A stretch of DNA of 64,000 bases. It comes from Flavobacteriales bacterium (GTDB lineage: Bacteria > Bacteroidota > Bacteroidia > Flavobacteriales_E > Vicingaceae). The stretch is taken from the NCBI GenBank assembly GCA_018608405.1, contig JABAZP010000006.1:117527-181526 (forward strand). Direction: 5' to 3'. Below the pieces are notes generated by a model. The model saw only the letters and a program-made list of their open reading frames with translations. It had not been told where the DNA came from and made no database searches. The first letter of the stretch is position 1. Each line of letters opens with the position of its first letter. Below are positions 62,942 to 64,000 of the stretch, piece after piece. The position numbers and the translations under genes are program-made.

Positions 62942-63787
62942 ATGGACTATATCGAAGTTTCCATCACATTAAAACCATTTCGCCCTTTCAATGAGATAAT
63001 TGTTGCTCAATTAGGTGAAATGCCTTTCGATAGCTTTACGGAAGACGAGGACGATTCAATGGTGAAAGCCTACATTTTAGAAGGTGATTATGTAGTAGCT
63101 GACGTACAGAATGCATTTAATCAATTTGAAGGATTGGTTGAAATTTCTTTTACTGCTGAGAAAATTGAAAAAGTGAACTGGAATCAACAATGGGAAGATA
63201 ATTTTGACGCGGTTGAAGTTGGAGACTTTTGTTATGTTCGAGCGCCTTTTCATGCTGAAAAACCCAACTTTCTACACGAAATTATCATTGAGCCAAAAAT
63301 GTCTTTCGGTACCGGACATCATCAGACTACCCAAATGATGATAGAGCTTATGGAAAGTATTGATTTTAAAGAAAAGTCAGTCTTAGACATGGGCAGTGGA
63401 ACGGGTATTCTTGCTATTCTGGCTAAAAAAATGAATGCACAGTATGTAGATGCAATTGATATTGAAGAGTGGGCTTTTGAAAACATGAAAGAAAACTTCG
63501 ATAGGAATAATACCGTTGTTTCCGCATTTTACGGAGGGGAAGAAGTGATTATTGATCTTGGAAAGCAGTATGATGTCATCATTGCAAACATAAATAAAAA
63601 CATATTGCTCACTCAGTTTGAAACCTATAATGGACACCTGAAAAAAGGCGGTTTACTTTTACTAAGTGGTTTTTACGTTACAGATGTAGATGATTTATTA
63701 GCCGCTAAAGAATTAGCTGAGTACTCCTTAGTTGATAAATTAGAAAAAGAAACCTGGTGTGGATTGAAACTCCAAAAGCATGGCTAA
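62942..63787 (+). CDS. prmA: Ribosomal protein L11 methyltransferase
   Basis: A 281-residue PrmA. The N-terminal L11-binding domain (MDYIEVSITLKPFRPF) is followed by FGTGHHQTTQMMIE and the SAM motif LDMGSGTGILAILAKK, then IIANINKNILL. Trimethylates L11 lysines and its N-terminus. Two bases after tpiA. Confidence 0.92.
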   Translation: MDYIEVSITLKPFRPFNEIIVAQLGEMPFDSFTEDEDDSMVKAYILEGDYVVADVQNAFNQFEGLVEISFTAEKIEKVNWNQQWEDNFDAVEVGDFCYVRAPFHAEKPNFLHEIIIEPKMSFGTGHHQTTQMMIELMESIDFKEKSVLDMGSGTGILAILAKKMNAQYVDAIDIEEWAFENMKENFDRNNTVVSAFYGGEEVIIDLGKQYDVIIANINKNILLTQFETYNGHLKKGGLLLLSGFYVTDVDDLLAAKELAEYSLVDKLEKETWCGLKLQKHG

Positions 63788-63935
63788 GATCAAACACGAT
63801 GGTTTAAAATCTCGCTTTTCCCTTTTTTTGGATGACCTAAAAAGCTATACGTGGAAAAAGTGGTTGGCCATTATTTTTATTGTGATTCTCTTTAGCATTA
63901 AACTCCACAAATTAATATCCACAGGTTCATTGTAA
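63780..63935 (+). CDS. Small 51-residue membrane protein
   Basis: ATG 63780 overlaps the prmA stop by eight bases. The protein ends with one hydrophobic helix (WLAIIFIVILFSIKLH) and starts with a basic segment (MAKIKHDGLKSR). Tight overlap suggests translational coupling. No family recognised; it might be a chance ORF. Confidence 0.45.
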   Translation: MAKIKHDGLKSRFSLFLDDLKSYTWKKWLAIIFIVILFSIKLHKLISTGSL

Positions 63936-63980
63936 AAGCAACGGGCGCGCAAATGCACACCCGTTAACTCTACCTAGTTT

Positions 63981-64000
63981 CTATTGTTCGTCTTCTTCTT
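63981..64000 (-). CDS. Possible 3' end of a minus-strand gene
   Basis: Reading leftward from the window edge gives EEDEQ and then TAG at 63981-63983. Too short to assign; listed only because an acidic tail ending in stop is plausible. Confidence 0.2.

Overview
The window comes from the chromosome of a low-GC Bacteroidota bacterium, most likely a flavobacteria-like marine or freshwater lineage. This is inferred from type IX secretion C-terminal domains on two secreted proteins, Bacteroidota -7 promoter boxes of the TAnnTTTG type, fused alpha/beta 2-oxoacid dehydrogenase E1 subunits, a long GAPDH of 484 residues, futalosine-type menaquinone synthesis (MqnE), a CdaA-FolP gene pair, MORN/YwqK-type proteins and PAPP-A/M43 and GloVer-type secreted proteins. 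No phage, IS element, CRISPR array or rRNA was seen.

Layout. 1-8.3 kb holds part of a phenylacetate (paa) catabolic cluster: paaI thioesterase, paaJ thiolase, an enlarged paaZ, an enoyl-CoA hydratase and paaY, interleaved with two four-helix-bundle (S23-type) genes, one of which has an in-frame stop. The gaps carry recurring AT-rich inverted repeats. 8.4-9.5 kb is a frameshifted T9SS-exported protein. 9.6-13.6 kb is an Lrp/AsnC regulator divergent from genes for branched-chain 2-oxoacid dehydrogenase E2 and fused E1, with palindromes between them. 13.6-22.5 kb holds small membrane proteins, CIA30, dnaE, trxA, a DUF58 protein, a lipoprotein and an RluA-type pseudouridine synthase (both lacking an ordinary start codon), and tRNA-Arg and tRNA-Asp. 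22.6-26.6 kb is a four-gene, tightly coupled envelope-glycan operon (GT2, tandem LABN membrane protein, NDP-sugar epimerase, GT39). 26.7-28.2 kb is an NADP-isocitrate dehydrogenase with both a premature stop and a frameshift. 28.4-39.2 kb holds a DUF5117-like metalloprotease, a 63-bp tandem repeat, rlmD, ornithine aminotransferase, GAPDH, HtrA and DapF.

39.3-40.7 kb is the one clearly accessory island: a DUF3050 gene and a DUF2075-helicase remnant, separated by an attC-like imperfect inverted repeat, with a third related end motif. It looks like a small decayed cassette array. 40.7-50.7 kb holds mqnE, an M43 protease, a RecB/AddB-like nuclease, a YwqK/MORN protein, mnmA, a frameshifted lipoprotein, a GT2 with an extra nucleotide-binding-like domain, a monooxygenase-fold protein and a SAM hydroxide adenosyltransferase. 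50.8-64 kb is housekeeping: phoH, purC, a PaaE-like flavin/Fe-S reductase, a second fused E1, def, a TPR lipoprotein, cdaA, folP, DUF1599, a DoxX/BT_3928-like protein, an oligopeptide ABC permease, tpiA, prmA and a 51-codon membrane ORF.

Genes working together: PaaI/J/Z, the hydratase and PaaY cover oxepin-CoA ring opening, beta-oxidation and thioester rescue; the 52.7-kb reductase could serve PaaABCD electron transfer but lies far away. The Lrp regulator probably senses amino acids and controls the adjacent bkd genes. Several genes carry disabling lesions (stops at 6692 and 26762; frameshifts near 8825, 27260 and 48150). They may be real decay or base-calling errors; the raw reads would decide.
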